Shown here: positions 5,741-6,462 of the stretch, one piece after another | Numbering within the stretch: the first letter of the stretch is position 1 | Layout: each line of letters starts with the position of its first letter | Origin: JAFGPJ01 sp964612465 | GTDB taxonomy: Bacteria > Planctomycetota > Phycisphaerae > Sedimentisphaerales > Anaerobacaceae | Direction: 5' to 3' | Length of the DNA: 6,462 nt | NCBI GenBank assembly: GCA_964612465.1 | Contig: CAZTDF010000251.1 | Span: 1-6,462 of the forward strand | Notes under the pieces: generated by a model | What the model saw: only the letters and a program-made list of their open reading frames with translations | What the model was told of the DNA's origin: nothing | Database searches by the model: none | Translations under genes and position numbers: made by a program

Positions 5741-6462
5741 ATGGTAAAGGAAGAAATGCTGGCACGTTATTTGGAACCGCTGCTGCGAGGCGATAGAAAA
5801 GGTTGTCGTGGTGTGATCGAGGAAGCGATGCAGAGCGGCATTCCAGCAAATTCTGTTTATGTCCATATCATCTGGCCTGTTATGGTGGAAATCGAAAATC
5901 TGCTCCGAAAGGACAAAATAACTGCCATCGAGGAGCATTTGGCCACTCGGGTTAACCGTACGATTGTCGACCAGCTTCAAAATAAGCTGCCGCGTCGGCC
6001 CGGCAAGAGCAAAAAAGTCGTTGTATGCTGCGCCCCCGACGAGCTTCAGGAGCTGGGAGCCCAAATGATGACCGATTTGTTTGAGAGCGATGGCTGGGAC
6101 GTCCGCTTCCTTGGCGGCGGCCTGACCAACGACGATATTCTTTCATTTATCAATGAATACGGCGCGGATATCCTTCTGATTTACGGCACGGCCCCAAAAC
6201 AGGCACCGAGCGTACGCCGGCTTATCGATACTGTCAAATCCGTTAACGCCTGGCCGGATATGCGGATTCTGGTCTCAGGCGGCTTATTCAATCGTGCCGA
6301 AGGTCTCTGGCAGGAGATGGAGGCCGATTTGTACGCCGAAAACGCAGTCGAAGCACTCCAGGTCGCATCCAGCGACGCCCCGGCAAGCCATGGCGAGCAG
6401 CGAACGATAAATCGCAGGAAGAAACGCCGACAGGTAGCCCACGAGCCGGTAGCAGTCTCGGC
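5741..6462 (+). CDS. Cobalamin-binding-fold protein with degenerate ligand motif (3' end outside window)
   Basis: The frame is open from the ATG at 5741 to the window edge, giving at least 240 residues; no stop is seen. Residues 1-83 look like the helical B12-binding_2 cap domain of MetH/CarH-type proteins, including VYVHIIWPVM and KITAIEEHLATR (59-70) with the conserved Glu65-His66 pair. Residues 91-205 form the Rossmann-like B12-binding domain: KKVVVCCAPDELQELG, GWDVRFLGGGLTNDDI, GADILLIYGTAP and RILVSGGL. In CarH-like relatives the sequence is W-x9-EH and ExHELG; here Trp is Leu55 and the axial His is Gln103. No helix-turn-helix precedes the domains. The tail from about 212 is low-complexity and strongly basic (RRKKRR, 225-230). 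Possible roles are a cobalamin or other tetrapyrrole sensor, or a fold that no longer binds B12. A corrinoid carrier for methyl transfer is less likely without the His. Confidence 0.85.
   Translation, partial: MVKEEMLARYLEPLLRGDRKGCRGVIEEAMQSGIPANSVYVHIIWPVMVEIENLLRKDKITAIEEHLATRVNRTIVDQLQNKLPRRPGKSKKVVVCCAPDELQELGAQMMTDLFESDGWDVRFLGGGLTNDDILSFINEYGADILLIYGTAPKQAPSVRRLIDTVKSVNAWPDMRILVSGGLFNRAEGLWQEMEADLYAENAVEALQVASSDAPASHGEQRTINRRKKRRQVAHEPVAVS

Noticed and set aside
5727..5747. Six-codon ORF (MEIELW) overlapping the start of the cobalamin-domain gene
   Set aside because: It has no ribosome binding site of its own, while the GGAG serves the ATG at 5741. It most likely arises by chance and warns against over-reading the similar mini-ORF at cimA.
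5606..6146. Minus-strand open frames opposite the cobalamin-domain gene
   Set aside because: They run antisense to a recognisable conserved protein, and their translations show no domain or convincing start site.

Overview
This is a bacterial chromosomal window of medium GC with AT-rich gaps between genes. It holds four substantial genes plus the likely 3' end of a fifth. All genes use ordinary bacterial starts, and most have Shine-Dalgarno sites. There is no mobile element, CRISPR array, tRNA or rRNA that I can see. The gene content fits an environmental, possibly anaerobic bacterium: a DUF3417-type glucan phosphorylase, an EIIA(Ntr)-like protein, a citramalate synthase and a stand-alone cobalamin-domain protein. 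Planctomycetota (Phycisphaerae-like) is my best guess, but it rests on general recollection of such proteins and not on any marker in the window.

Layout: 1-82 is probably the tail of an unidentified gene on the plus strand, closed by a strong intrinsic terminator (81-115). 116-438 is a long leader or intergenic stretch with several small dyads. 439-3042 (+) is glycogen/alpha-glucan phosphorylase. A hairpin at 3049-3079 separates it from the convergent EIIA gene at 3093-3551 (-). A 183-bp divergent region (3552-3734) carries promoter-like elements for both strands. 3735-5297 (+) is (R)-citramalate synthase. 5298-5740 is a 443-bp AT-rich gap with a repeated TTGCCCA-type motif and an operator-like inverted repeat. 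5741 to the window end (+) is an incomplete gene for a B12-binding-fold protein, read directly from the sequence and still open at the edge.

How the genes relate: the phosphorylase releases glucose-1-phosphate from storage glucan. The EIIA protein is a phosphoryl-relay sensor of carbon/nitrogen state. Citramalate synthase commits pyruvate and acetyl-CoA to isoleucine. Each appears to be its own transcription unit (convergent, then divergent), so this is a group of metabolic neighbours and not one operon.

The points most worth a second look are three. First, the cobalamin-domain protein keeps the fold but has Gln where the axial His ligand should be and Leu where the capping Trp of the CarH/MerR-type family sits. 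Second, the start of citramalate synthase has a promoter-like element so close that the mRNA would be leaderless; a competing reading is a tiny Leu-Leu-Trp-Ile mini-ORF overlapping the start codon. Third, citramalate synthase completely lacks TTA, CTA and TCA codons, which also explains a 628-codon antisense open frame. I see no clear undescribed multi-gene system in this window.
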